A DNA stretch of 64,000 bases from Terfezia claveryi. Lineage: Eukaryota; Ascomycota; Pezizomycetes; Pezizales; Pezizaceae. Under the pieces are notes generated by a model, which saw nothing but the letters and a program-made list of their open reading frames with translations, was not told the DNA's origin and ran no database searches. This document shows, one piece after another, positions 52,704-63,119 of this stretch. A program made the translations under genes and the position numbers. Positions within the stretch are counted from its first letter, which is position 1; every line of letters begins with the position of its first letter. The stretch is taken from NCBI GenBank assembly GCA_015179025.1, contig WHUX01000126.1:1-64000 (forward strand), written 5' to 3'.

Positions 52704-54292
52704 TTAGACGTTCTGGAGCTGGGCGCCGATTTCCTCGGCCATAGGATGTCCTTTAAGCAAAAGGCTGATGATTCCCTTTAACCCATCAGTACCCTTCTTT
52801 AGCTGTTCCAACTCCGCCTCGGTGTCTAGCTTGCCCTTCTTTAGCTGTTCCAACTCCGCCTCAGTGCCCTTCTTTAGCTGTTCCAACTCCGCCTCGGTGT
52901 CTAGCTTGCCCTTCTTTAGCTGTTCCAACTCCGCCTCGGTGTCTAGCTTGCCCTTCTTTAGCTGTTCCAACTCCGCCTCAGTGCCCTTCTTTAGCTGTTC
53001 CAACTCCGCCTCAGTGCCCTTCTTTAGCTGTTCCAACTCCGCCTCCGTGTCTAGCTTGCCCTTCTTTAGCTGTTCCAACTCTGCCTCAGTGCCCTTCTTT
53101 AGCTGTTCCAACTCCGCCTCAGTGCCCTTCTTTAGCTGTTCCAACTCCGCCTCGGAGTCTAGCTTGCCCTTCTTTAGCTGTTCCAACTCCGCCTCGGTGT
53201 CTAGCTTGCCCTTCTTTAGCTGTTCCAACTCCGCCTTGGTCTCCTCCTTAGACGCCTTTTTATCTAACTCCTGGTTCACCTCGTCCTTAGAGGCCTTCGC
53301 ATTCAAATCCTGAACAGATGGAACCAGGCCCTCCTCCTTTGCCTTATCAAAAAACCTTTTCCTCTTTGCAGCTAGCGCTTGGATTCCCCAGGCCCTCGCC
53401 TTTCCCATGAGGGTGGTATTTTTCTCCCTTGCGTGAAGCACGAATGGCTTCAATGCGAATCCTGAATTGGCTTTTGTTAATGTAAAGCCAGACTCCAAGG
53501 CGAAGTCAGGTAGGAGTTTCCTTGCAGCTGTGATAAACACACTAACATCTTGAGCTGCTACTTCAGTCCATCCCAGAGTCATTGAAACTTTGGTGAGGGA
53601 GGTGTTTTCTAGCCAGCTAATTGCTTCGAGAGCATCTGAGAGGGTGACTGTATGTACGGTTTCGTTGAGTGGCTTAAGGAAGGGTGATCTCACGAACTTA
53701 ATAAGTGTATGCGTGTCTTTAATATTGGCTAGCTGGAGTGTGTGTGCTACAAGAGAAACTTCACAATGAAGGAAGCGAGTATAGTCATTTCTGGTTAAAA
53801 AGTAGCTGGTCAGGATGTTGTCGTCGTAGTCTGGCTCTGGAGTTTTCGGAACAGATTCATAGCCAATGTAGGTAAATATCTAAGAATACAGTTAGCAATA
53901 GGAAATCAACAGTTGAATTAGTTACTTACCAAGACTGCAATTTCTCTGATTGTCACAGAACGAAACCTGGTTGCTGCTTTTGTATTTCGCCTCGTCTTAG
54001 TGACATATTCTTTAATCCTCTGTTTACTTCCCACAGCCAAAACTACAGCCTCTGTCTCCCTAGGAGTCTGTTTGATAATTCCTTCAGCCATGTCAACCAT
54101 GTCTTGAGTGTGACGATGGCTGTGCGAGCTACCATCGAGGATGGATGGAGGCTGGCTATACACAGAGATATCACTCAATGCATCGCTATCGGACCCTGAG
54201 GACCCAGTAGAAGGAGTTGGCGAAGGGGGTGCCCATATCTGTCGACCAAAGCTATTGGGTGTCCCAATTGGGACTGTGAAATAGGTGCTCAT
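52704..54292 (-). CDS. Intact gene for a 512-aa protein with a 12-unit coiled-coil repeat
   Basis: Two exons on the minus strand: 54292-53930 (121 codons, starting MSTYFTVPIGTPNSFGRQIW) and 53879-52704 (391 codons plus stop). They are joined in phase 0 over a 50-nt intron with GTAAGT, a GCTAAC branch and TTAG. Residues 1-75 are Ser/Pro-rich, 76-325 a folded helical region of unknown family (IREIAVLIFTYIGYES; FLHCEVSLVAHTLQLA; DALEAISWLENTSLTKV), and ~330-480 a coiled coil of 12 units built on AELEQLKKG. Unit lengths are 11 (TEAELEQLKKG) or 14 residues (KLDTEAELEQLKKG), both compatible with a continuous coiled coil. The tail is MAEEIGAQLQNV. It has no in-frame stop and no link to a transposon, so it is the best candidate host gene. 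Function unknown; the repeat number should vary between strains. Confidence 0.85.
53880..53929 (-). other. Intron of the coiled-coil gene, 50 nt
   Basis: The donor GTAAGTAACT and acceptor ATTCTTAG, with GCTAAC about 14 nt before the acceptor, are typical of short fungal introns. Splicing joins codons ATT GCA GTC TTG to ATA TTT ACC TAC. Confidence 0.88.
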
Positions 54293-54400
54293 GGTTGTTG
54301 TATTGAGACTAGGAGGTGATTGTATTTGATGATGAGTGATTGGAGGTTGTTATTGTTCAGTGTAGGAGGGCCGGACGTGTATAAAGAAAAGGACAGTAGC
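54293..54400 (-). promoter_or_regulatory. Putative core promoter and leader of the coiled-coil gene
   Basis: On the minus strand, CTTTATACACG (about 54380-54390) is a TATA-like element ~90 bp before the start codon. It is followed by a C/A-rich leader with CAATCACTCATCATC and CAATACAACAACC directly before ATG, the usual style of fungal leaders. Confidence 0.5.
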
Positions 54401-54443
54401 GAGCCTGAGCCTGTCTTTGCATGAGACTACGTGGGTTTGTCAT

Positions 54444-54512
54444 AGTCTCATGCCAAGCCTCTATCGCAGATGCATCGCTTCGCCGTTGCTGACAGAGGCT
54501 TGGCATGAGACT
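54444..54512. repeat. Perfect 19-bp inverted repeat with 31-nt loop
   Basis: AGTCTCATGCCAAGCCTCT (54444-54462) and AGAGGCTTGGCATGAGACT (54494-54512) are exact complements. A third, partial copy CATGAGACTACG lies at 54420. It is 150-220 bp upstream of the coiled-coil gene and could be a hairpin, a dyad binding site or the footprint of a small mobile element. Confidence 0.75.
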
Positions 54513-54654
54513 TATTAGCGTCAAAAACTCTTAGTCAGTAGATCTAGTGCTGTCCACTGCTGCGATTTCTTGCTTTTTTTTTGAACTCAGTACACGAGTT
54601 CATAACTCTACGACACGGTACCAAGTCAACATCAATCAATAGAGCTCTCGACAA

Positions 54655-55060
54655 CATCAGCAAAAAAAAATCTGCGTCACGACGTACCGACAATTTTTGC
54701 TGCATCCCATGCTTCACGAAATTCTTGCTGCGTCATATGTGTCCCATGCACTCTCAGAATATATGGGTTGCGTCAGGTACATCACCTAATTCTTGCTGCT
54801 TCCCATGCATCCCATGCGCGCCCTCAGAATATATGGATAGCGTCCGGCTTTCGACTTTTTCAACTTCACAACCTCATTCCCAACGCCAACTACCGGTACT
54901 TATTTTCTTTACTTATCAACACAGTTTACCTGTCATGCGTCCAATGTCTCTATCACTTGCGCACTCACCCTTCAGTTGCGCACTCACTACTACTGTACGC
55001 TGTTCACTACAATCTCCAGGAAACTTAAGTCTATAGAATTGCTACCATGATCGATTCCGT
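54655..55060. repeat. Truncated or divergent CATCAGC-type element
   Basis: Starts CATCAGCAAAAAAAAATCTG after AA and includes GCGTC words and two ~75-bp units with CTCAGAATATATGG and ATTCTTGCTGC. The opposite GCTGATG end was not found, so its length is unknown. Frames through it (for example 54581-55036) look fortuitous. Confidence 0.5.
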
Positions 55061-55299
55061 GTTTACTTTTACCGCATACAGCTATTTCCTCCACTGTACT
55101 AGGCTGTGCACACCTGGAGGAGCTCTAATCTGACGCCGTGGGCTTGTTTTAAGACAGCGCAGGCTGGTTCTAAGTCACCGGAAGCTGGATCCGACATTAG
55201 GGGGCTGGCAGCATAGTGATCCCCTATTTCCTAGGTGTGGCCGCCTGGGACTTAGAGAATTTTTCGCATCATTCCCCCCAAGTTCACACTGACAATGCG

Positions 55300-55700
55300 G
55301 GCACTTATTTCTATGGTTATTTGCACGGTGAATTCAAGGCCGTTTTGCACACGAATATTCAGGCTGATTTTGCACGCTGATTTCTAGGGCTATTTGCACG
55401 GTCGAAAATATGGGCTATTTGGACGCAGACTTCCAGGGCTATTTGCACGCGGAAATATGGGCTATTTGCACGCTGATTTCTAGGGCTATTTGCACGTGGA
55501 TATATTGGCTATTTGCACGCTGATTTCTAGGGCTATTTATGGGCTATTTGCACGCTGATTTCTAGGGCTATTTGCACGGTCGGATATATGGGCTATTTGG
55601 ATGCTGACTTCCAGGGCTATTTGCACGCGGATATATGGGCTATTTGCACGCTGATTTCTACGTCGCATATATGGGCCATTCGGGCAGTGATTTTTGGGTT
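55300..55700. repeat. About 24-bp tandem repeat (GGGCTATTTGCACG)
   Basis: Some 14 degenerate units alternate GGGCTATTTGCACGCTGATT-type with GGCTATTTGCACGCGGATAT-type, giving a higher-order pattern of roughly 48 bp. No gene; frames on the minus strand are by-products. Confidence 0.75.
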
Positions 55701-55800
55701 TGTTCGCAGGTTGCTTGGGGAAGTGATATGATTTTGAAAGGATAATCTCACTTTTCTTTTCCCGGTCAACTTGTTCTACCAGAAAGACCTTCCCATACAA

Positions 55801-57290
55801 AGCTTCTTTTTAGGTTCCTTAGTACCTTTTTCCCTCCTTCCTTTTTTGGCTATTTCGTTACCCTTCTTCCCTTGCATATACTAGCCTCCTCCACTTCCCC
55901 CTGCTCGAGGGGATTTTAATCCCAGTAGAGCACCAACCTGTAACCTTTCCCCAGGCTTATATGTAGCTGTTATCTAAGGATTTCTATCTAAAAAAACAAG
56001 AATAAAAACTAACAAATGAACAATTATACTAGTTAATAAGATCAAGAAGCAGAAAAATAATAGTGTCAAAGAAAATATATTAATGCCAGTCCATACTAAT
56101 CTAATTATTTATAGACTCCTGTTGCTTATTTACTATAGACTCTTGCTACCTTTCACTTTATGTACTTTGTTTACAGTCCTTTACTACCTTTTTTTTTATA
56201 GACTCTTACTACTTTAATATATTATATACTTCATTACCTTTAGATATTTATATAATTTGTTTCTTAAGTTAAAACTTAAACCTATATCCTTTATATATTA
56301 ATACTACTCTTTCTATTATAGCCAATATTTCTGCCTCCTTATTTCTTAATCTTATAATCTTTATGACTTTTTAGTATTTATGACAACAGCTTCTTCCTAG
56401 ATTCTGTTTTGAAAGTTGGATAGATTCTTATCTGACTCCTATTATTGCCTTATTATTCACTGTTATCTCTCTTTATTTCTATTTTGAAAGTCAGACAAAT
56501 TCTTATCTGACTCTTATTATTGCCTTATAGTACATTACTATCTTGGATTCTATTTTAAGAGTCATGCCAGTTTTTAGTATAACTTTTGTTATTGCCTTTA
56601 TTCCTATTTTGAGCCTCTTTAAGAGTCTAATCAAGACTAGTTTTGACAGTCAGACAGATTCTCATCTGACTCTCATTATTGTTACCATTACCTTTTTCAG
56701 TTACCTACAGATATTTATCATTACAAGAATATTCTTATTTTTTTTGCTTAGTCACTATATATATACTTATAATAAAAAAAGTACCTTACTATATTGGGAT
56801 ATTTATTGAAAAGAAATAACCCCACATGATCTTACAAAGTATCATACAAGTTTAATCTATAGTAATATCTAAAAACAAGCCTTACTACTATTATTCGATA
56901 AGCTTCAATATCTAATTCTCATGAATCTTAATATAAATCTCTATATGTTCTGTAATAATAAATGTCAGTGATATTGAGCCATCCAAACATATGCTGCAGA
57001 AAACCTGAGGACTACTTGGCACTATATTAAAAGCTAGTTAGCTTTATCATATATTGAAGGCTTACTACTGTTCTTACTAGGTATTGGTCTCTAAGTTAAT
57101 ACTACTGCCATTCAAGATATACTTAAGTATGACAAAAAAGGATTAAGATTCTTGAGATGGAATGCAGGTAGCAGCATGTCCAATATAGGATAATTGATTT
57201 TTAGGGTACTTTTGTAGTATCCTCCTAATGTCTCTGTATACTTTGTATACATGTTTAGTAATTATTGTATCATTTCGGAGGCTTTCCTAT
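55801..57290. repeat. AT-rich decayed sequence with ~95-bp tandem repeats
   Basis: From 56390 to 56690 about four degenerate units contain TATTTTGAAAGTCAGACA and CTTATCTGACTCTTATTATTGCC. The rest of this 1.5-kb stretch is AT-rich without a recognised motif. The open frame 56543-56809 lies across the repeat and is not convincing. Confidence 0.5.
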
Positions 57291-57299
57291 TTATAATAA

Positions 57300-58610
57300 A
57301 TTTCTCTAGTTATAAGCATATTACCTATAGTACACAGAGGTCACATAAGCTAAGAATAAGGGGATTATTGTGAATCTCCTATTCTTAGCTTAAAGGATTC
57401 CCCAACCCCAAATCTTCTAGCTTATCTTAGCATCAACTATAATAATTGCATCTTTAGTGAAGATGGAAGATAGAATCTGATAAGATTCTACCTGTGATAA
57501 AGTCATATGTACTCTCTTAAACTAGCTGATTTAAGACATTATTATGTCCAGCCTCTATACTAGTGTCTTAAACTAGCTGATTTAAGATGCTATTATATCT
57601 AGCCTCTGTAGCATCTTAAGCTGGCTGATTTAAGACACTATTTATCCAGCCTCTATAATAAGACTAGACTCTATCTTACTCTAAACCTGTACAGGCTTAG
57701 TACTATATAGGATTGGCATGGAGTTAACTTGGCATTATAAATAGCAGTCTTAATAGTGAAATATAAAGTCTAAAAAAAACAAAAATAAAAACAAAAAGAT
57801 AAATTGAACCTCTAACTTCCTAATTATAATGAACTTGAACTCAAATATACCATAAACAAGTAATAATTATAATTCTTAACTAACTATTAATAATATCTAC
57901 AAAATGTAAATTAGATATAACTATACATTCAATTATTATCAATTATAGCAATATAGTCTGGTTGGTCTAGTAGCAATATAGTTACATTTACATAGAGTAT
58001 AGGTGCTGTTATTACAAGTTGAATTTATATTCTAGTTATTTGTAAGTCTTGTTAAATCGACTCGAACCCTACTACTATTATTCTATTTGACTTTTGATTA
58101 AGGAACCTAGATGTATAGAAATACAATATAAAATAGATAGCCATTTATAATTTGTTTATATCTCATGTATCATATCAAATCGATTATCTACTTTAGTATT
58201 ACTATCTAAGTAATCCTCTTGTTTTCCCAATCTAGTAATTTTATTAGTATATGCTAAGATTACTACAAGTAACAAGCTAGCACAATGCCAAGCCCGCACA
58301 GGTTTAGGGTAAGACAGAGGCTGGATAGATAGCATCTTAAATTGGCCAGCTTAAGATGCTGCAGAGGCTGGATGTAAAAGCGTCTTAAATCGGCCAGTTT
58401 AAGAGAGTACATGTGACTTTATTACAGGCAGAATCTTATCAGATTCTATCTTCCATCTTCACCAAAGATGCGATTATATGGTTGACGCCAAGATGAGCTA
58501 GAAGATTCGGGGTGGGGGAATCCCTAAAGCTAAGAATAGGGGATTCGCAACGATGCCCTCATTCTTAGCTTATGTGACCCTGCATGCTACAGGTGAAGCA
58601 TATATTGGTT
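57300..58610. repeat. Fold-back element with ~350-410 bp inverted arms
   Basis: Left arm 57300-57710 (GGTCACATAAGCTAAGAATA ... CTGTACAGGCTTAG) is mirrored by 58290-58610 (CGCACAGGTTTAGG ... CTTATGTGACC). The arms carry hairpin units (CTTAAACTAGCTGATTTAAG), three on the left and two on the right, separated by CCAGCCTCT. The left arm shows more C-to-T/G-to-A change. The 0.58-kb loop holds a tRNA-like A box. Confidence 0.75.
57955..58045 (+). ncRNA. Decayed tRNA/SINE-like segment in the fold-back loop
   Basis: TGGTCTAGTAG at 57963-57973 fits the A-box consensus. AAGTTGAATTT about 40-50 bp downstream could be a B box (GGTTCGAATCC) changed by transitions. No acceptor-stem pairing was found. Weak call. 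Confidence 0.25.
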
Positions 58611-58711
58611 ATAAGCATACCTTCTCTGGTCCCGATGATATGCTTGTAATGAGAGTCATCTGAATCTCGGAAAGCTTATTCCCATTGTTAGTCTTGGCTC
58701 GATAAGCCCAT

Positions 58712-59262
58712 ATGTATTTTTATTTTTTATTTTAAATACTTGGTATTCCTATACATAGAGACAAGACCCCATGCTGTCATTAACAGACTAGCCAATGACC
58801 CGAAGGCCTGACTGAGCCTCAACGCCAACTTGATAAACTGAAGGACTCGTGGAATAGGGAGATGAACGAAAAGGACTAACTTGTAGACTGAAATAAAAGG
58901 GAACTTGTAAATAATCATCTGTTTTTAGAGAGAAGTGAACTTAAATCAACTATAACTTGTGGACTGAAATAATGAGACTCGTAAATAATCTCCCGGAAAA
59001 TTTGACAATTTCCTCCCTTAAGTGAACTCATGGAATAGTAACCCGAAGAAGGCCTCTGTGGCCTTATATATCTCTTCACCCTCCTTTCTCCATTCCGGTT
59101 TGTCGAGCTCTTCCCAGCTGCTCCTTTCCCCCAAAAGGACTCTACGGGGTCGATTGAAGAGTGGGCATCGGAAGACGATATGTTCTCCTATCTCAGTTGG
59201 ATGTCCGCATGCATACTCTGCTGATTCCATTTTGTCGATGAAGCCCATATGTATATATACCT
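58712..59262 (-). pseudogene. LINE (Tad-like) 3' end, 5'-truncated
   Basis: The minus-strand frame 59248-59018 (MGFIDKMESAEYACGHPTEI) has ACGHPTEIGEHIVFRCPLF, the terminal zinc-knuckle of Tad-like ORF2 proteins, here lacking the first CxxC cysteine pair in full. It ends with GLLFHEFT. The 3' untranslated part ends in an A/T tail (58712-58733, T-rich on the plus strand). Only the last ~550 bp of the LINE remain. Confidence 0.6.
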
Positions 59263-59911
59263 AGCTCCTTGCCCTTGAACTGTCATTGGATCCCTATCCA
59301 ATCTCTTGTATACTCAATACAGACCTTGCTCCCTCTTCACGATCGGTGCACCTTCCTCATACACCCCCTTGCCTTATCTCGTCTCTGTAGCACTGCCACC
59401 AACCTCATGAACCCCGGGCTAGACTGGATGATACGATTGACCCTAAGTGCCAGAGGTGTGGGCAATATATAGAAACAAGGAGGTACGTAGCTTTAGTCTG
59501 CCCACGGGGTGAAGAAGTAGGGAGATGGGGGGGCTGGGGGGAGATGGATAAGTAGGGGAGGTGGCTCAGGAAGGTGAGGGAAGGGGAGAAGGATACCATT
59601 GTTGACTTGGTGGAGACTTTCTTCTCAAACTTAGACCTGGGGTAGACGGAGGGTTTACTCCCCTGTTTCTCATAGGTATGGTGATGGTGGGAGTGGTGGT
59701 GATGGTGGAGGGCTGGCAATGGCAGAGGGGGGGGGAGGGGTCTTTTGTTCCTAATGGCAGATTTTCCTTGGCTTCGGAGGCTAGGCACTTACGTAGCCCG
59801 TTGTTCCATAGGTGTACCCACTCTTTCGAAATGAGGGAACGGGGCCGTCTCATACCCTTAGGCTTTACAGACATACAGACTTCAAAAAAAAACTAAAAAA
59901 AAGAAAAAAAC
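59263..59911 (+). pseudogene. LINE (Tad-like) 3' end in opposite orientation
   Basis: The plus strand reads DPKCQRCGQYIETRRYVALV then CPRGEEVG (near 59440-59515), a C-x2-C...C knuckle in which the expected His is Tyr (CAC to TAC). Next comes TIVDLVETFFSNLDLG and a stop near 59645. A G-rich 3' part and an A-rich tail (59883-59911) follow. It abuts the minus-strand LINE end at ~59262, head to head. Confidence 0.6.
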
Positions 59912-60480
59912 AACTCACGAACCCCCTTCATTATCTCTAACATACGTGGCAAAGCTTCTGCATATCTTGCCCTTCATGATATTGTCTGTAATATCCGTGA
60001 CAGGTGCCCATGACAAGCCCATTCTCCCTAGTCACATATGTAGTGTCCTATGTGTGTCTTACCTTGTCCCTGCCCAGTAATACCTTTTTCATCACCAGGC
60101 TTCATAAGGCATACCAAGTCACTCTCTAGGGACTGAGTACCAACAAGAACTCGACACCCAAGACTCTTCTGATATCGGTGCTGATATCATTCTCTTCAGC
60201 ATGCTCTCACGAGCATAGCTATCTACTTTAAGAGACATTTCGAGTTAACTGACTGAATCCCCCCTGAGTAAAGGCCTCCACCTCTACCTTAACAGTGGGC
60301 GATTCCCTACCCAACATAGCAACTGCCCCAATCCTAATTGGTCTAGTGCTACTGAGTGGGTTTCTATCAGGTTCCAAATGAAGCGATTCCGTTGCCATAG
60401 CAACCAGGTACCGTGTCTATATTAGGATTAATATCATTTTCCAGCACTCAGTCTAAGATCGAGCATTCTGGAAATGGCGC
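59912..60480. other. No clear gene; possible 5' part of the following ORF
   Basis: 570 bp of balanced composition. Fragments open in the same frame as the downstream ORF exist (for example from ~60260), but stops are frequent and no start stands out. Confidence 0.35.
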
Positions 60481-60519
60481 CGCCACCGTAAGGCGTCTTG
60501 TTTGGCCCAATCAAGAGTT

Positions 60520-62321
60520 AGGGAAAAGGCAGTAGTAAGGTACTGCTTGAGTTTGATAATGAAGGGGGGGTAAAAAGTTATAGGCAATTCGTATTGGAGG
60601 AGGTTACTAGTTGGCACAATGTGCTGGAGTTTGGTGAAAGGGGAGCTGAGGCCCTTCTCCAGGCAGGAATGAATTCTGAACAGGCTAAGCAGGAGTGGTC
60701 TGGAGAGGGGGACTGGGAACTCCACATCTCCCAAATAGAGAGGAAGGGGAGGCAAGACGAAGAGTCTATTAAGGTTAGAGATTACTCTTCGGCAGAAAGA
60801 GCGATTGAGATCCTTACTAGAGGGATTGAAATTTAGGATGGAGCTATCAATGGGTAGCTTGAAGGGCTGGACTTCTTCTATACAAAGGAAGATAAACAAG
60901 AGGAGATCCTGGAATCAATCACCATAAGGCCCATGAGACAGAATGGCAGCTTTGTTACTAGCATGACACATCACTGGGTGCTCTCAACCCCTAAGAGAGG
61001 CCCAGTAGCATGGCAGTCAGTATGTCAGAAGGAGGAATTTGAGGAAGAGGGACAGTCAGACAATGAAGCAATGAGAGTAAGGAGCAGGAGGAATGGAAAG
61101 AAACCCAGGCTGGAGGGCCAGTTCACTCTGGAGGACCTAGAGGATAGGTTGGGAAGAGACATGCTAGAGCCGGCAGTCTCGAGGACGGTCGAGGAAATAA
61201 AGGGAAACCTTTATAGAGATAAGGTCCCAGATGCTATGGAGGTTGATAATGAAGCAACTCCAGGAAGGAAGACGCCAGGCCTTGAAGCTAGTAGATATAC
61301 TGTAGTTGACCTAACAGAAGAGGAGTTGGAGGAGATGGCCAAGAATATCATAGAAGGTCAAAATGGGAAGAAGGATGATGAGATGGAAACGGAGGAGGAG
61401 GAGAGCTCCAGAATAAGGAAGTAGAAGCCAGTCTGGGACACTAGAGAGGCAATGACGATTGTTTATAGTGTCAAAATGAATAGGGAGCTGCTCGAGGAGA
61501 CTCGGATCAGTAAGCTCAAGCCAAAGGAAAGGAGCTAGGAATCAGCCAGGGATGCAGGCCTAGCAAGAGACTTGATCAGGTCGGGAGGGGAGTCTATTGA
61601 AGGAGGCTGGTATCTAGACGGTGATGAGATAGGGAAAGTAGGCTAGAGGACAGTATCTAAAGCAGCAGTAATTATAGGAAACTTGGAAGAGATTGAGCTA
61701 GTTATAGAAGCTAAGAGGACTTGGAGGTCAGTATCTAAGGTTAGGCCAGGTAAATTCGCAAGGGTAGAAAAAGAGCTGATTGAGATGAAGAAGCAGCTAG
61801 CCCTACTGGCAGTGTCTCTTGGGGCTGGAATACCTGAGCAGGTAGCAGAGGCAAAGAGGACTATAAATGCTAGGAAGAGAAGAATAGAGGAGGAGAAGAG
61901 AAAGCAGAAGGAGCTAAAAAAGGTGGAGAGAAAGAGGCGGAAAGATGAGGCAGGAAGAAAACAGGAGGAGAAGAATAAGGAGGAGGCTGTCAAGCTAGCA
62001 GAACAAGCAAGAAAGGTGAAGGAGAGTCAACAAAAGGCTAGGGAGGCTTGCGAGGCCAGTATCCAGGACTTGATTAATATGTTCAAGGCAGACCTGAGCT
62101 ACAAGGAGCTCATTACACTTGGACAAAAACTTCAGGAGGCAGAAGATATAAAGAAAAAAATTGAGAAGGAAGCTAAAGGTCTGGTAGAAAGGTCGGTTGG
62201 ACAATCAAGACAAATTATCGGGGCAGAAGTCTTCAAGATTGTTTGGATAGTTATGGGACATACGCAACCTATCGATGCTAAGGGCAGGATAGAACTGGAG
62301 GAAGCAGTAGGTAAAGTGTAA
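60520..62321 (+). pseudogene. Coiled-coil ORF, LINE ORF1- or gag-like
   Basis: One frame runs from about 60520 to 62321 with roughly six internal stops, three of the clearest being TAG at 61422, 61537 and 61645. It includes SWHNVLEFGERGAEALLQAG, the acidic KKDDEMETEEEESS stretch, and a long basic coiled coil (KRRIEEEKRKQKELKKVERK and on), then SIQDLINMFKADLSYKELIT. The frame is cut at 62317 by an LTR-like insert; matching sequence (LTDEQTPWQVMARVGYGECC) resumes at ~62935. No zinc knuckle or RT is seen before the next insertion at 63120. Position after a LINE tail suggests LINE ORF1, unproven. Confidence 0.45.
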
Positions 62322-62925
62322 GAAAGTTACATTCCATTTCCCAATGAAATGTAACTCCCGTTACATACTAAGTTTTAACTTGGTGGAATAAGATATTATC
62401 AGGCCGCCAGCGTCGGCCGGCAGATAATAATAAAGGTATAGTAACTCATGTATTTCATTATAGTAATGAGCGTGACCATTGGAAGGGTCATGCGATACTT
62501 GTAGTTCTATTTCCTAGTAGTTTCTGGCAGTTTCTATCATGTTGATTTCAAATCATCTAATGGGTCAGATGATGGTGCACTGCCCCAGCACTGCCCCAGC
62601 ACTGCACCAGTCTGGACAGTATATAGTCCCCTGAATTCCCCTCAGTTGGAGGAGTGTTCAAGTCAGTTGAAGCCAGAGATAGAGACAGAAACAGAGTAGT
62701 AGATTTACCAATAATAAAGTATTGAGCTATTAATTCTGGGCCCTTTATGGGCCCGTCTCCCTCTATATTCCAATAACAAGTAATAGGCCAGTCGGGCCTA
62801 TCTTCTACACCTAGAGTGACAATAGAATATATACAGCAAGATATACTTAAACAGAAGCTATAGGTTACGTGCACCTATAGTTTGCTGTAGTAAACTCTAG
62901 TACTGCCGCCTAGCAGTAGAGAGTT
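62317..62925 (+). repeat. Solo-LTR-like insertion
   Basis: Starts TGTAAGAAAGTTACATTCC inside the coiled-coil ORF and contains GCACTGCCCCAGCACTGC and CCCCTCAGTTGGAGG, shared with 2625-3130, then a GGGCCCTTTATGGGCCC palindrome. The right edge near GCCTAGCAG (62922) is uncertain: possible target words GCAGTAG occur on both sides but would leave a one-base mismatch to the expected ends. Confidence 0.5.
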
Positions 62926-62929
62926 GGTT

Positions 62930-63119
62930 ATGAAGCATGCCGCCTTACTTTACATAAAGTGAATAACCTTCTTAGGATAAAAAGCTTGACAGATGAGCAG
63001 ACCCCCTGGCAAGTAATGGCCAGAGTAGGATATGGAGAATGCTGTGATGAATCAACCTGGTAGGTCAAAAGAGTTAAGGAAGAGGTAAATTCTATTAAGA
63101 TAGCTACGAAAATGGGGAA
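62930..63119 (+). pseudogene. Continuation of the coiled-coil ORF
   Basis: ACRLTLHKVNNLLRIKSLTD and QTPWQVMARVGYGECCDEST, one stop, then VKRVKEEVNSIKIATKMGN up to the CATCAGC insertion. Charge and style match the upstream frame, so the LTR split one gene. Confidence 0.4.

Noticed and set aside
52768..53313. 181-codon plus-strand frame with FFSCSNSASV repeats
   Set aside because: It is the antisense of the coiled-coil repeat of the intact minus-strand gene.
59405..59896. Minus- and plus-strand frames in the G-rich tract (proline- or histidine-rich peptides)
   Set aside because: Low-complexity sequence in the 3' part of a LINE; no independent support.
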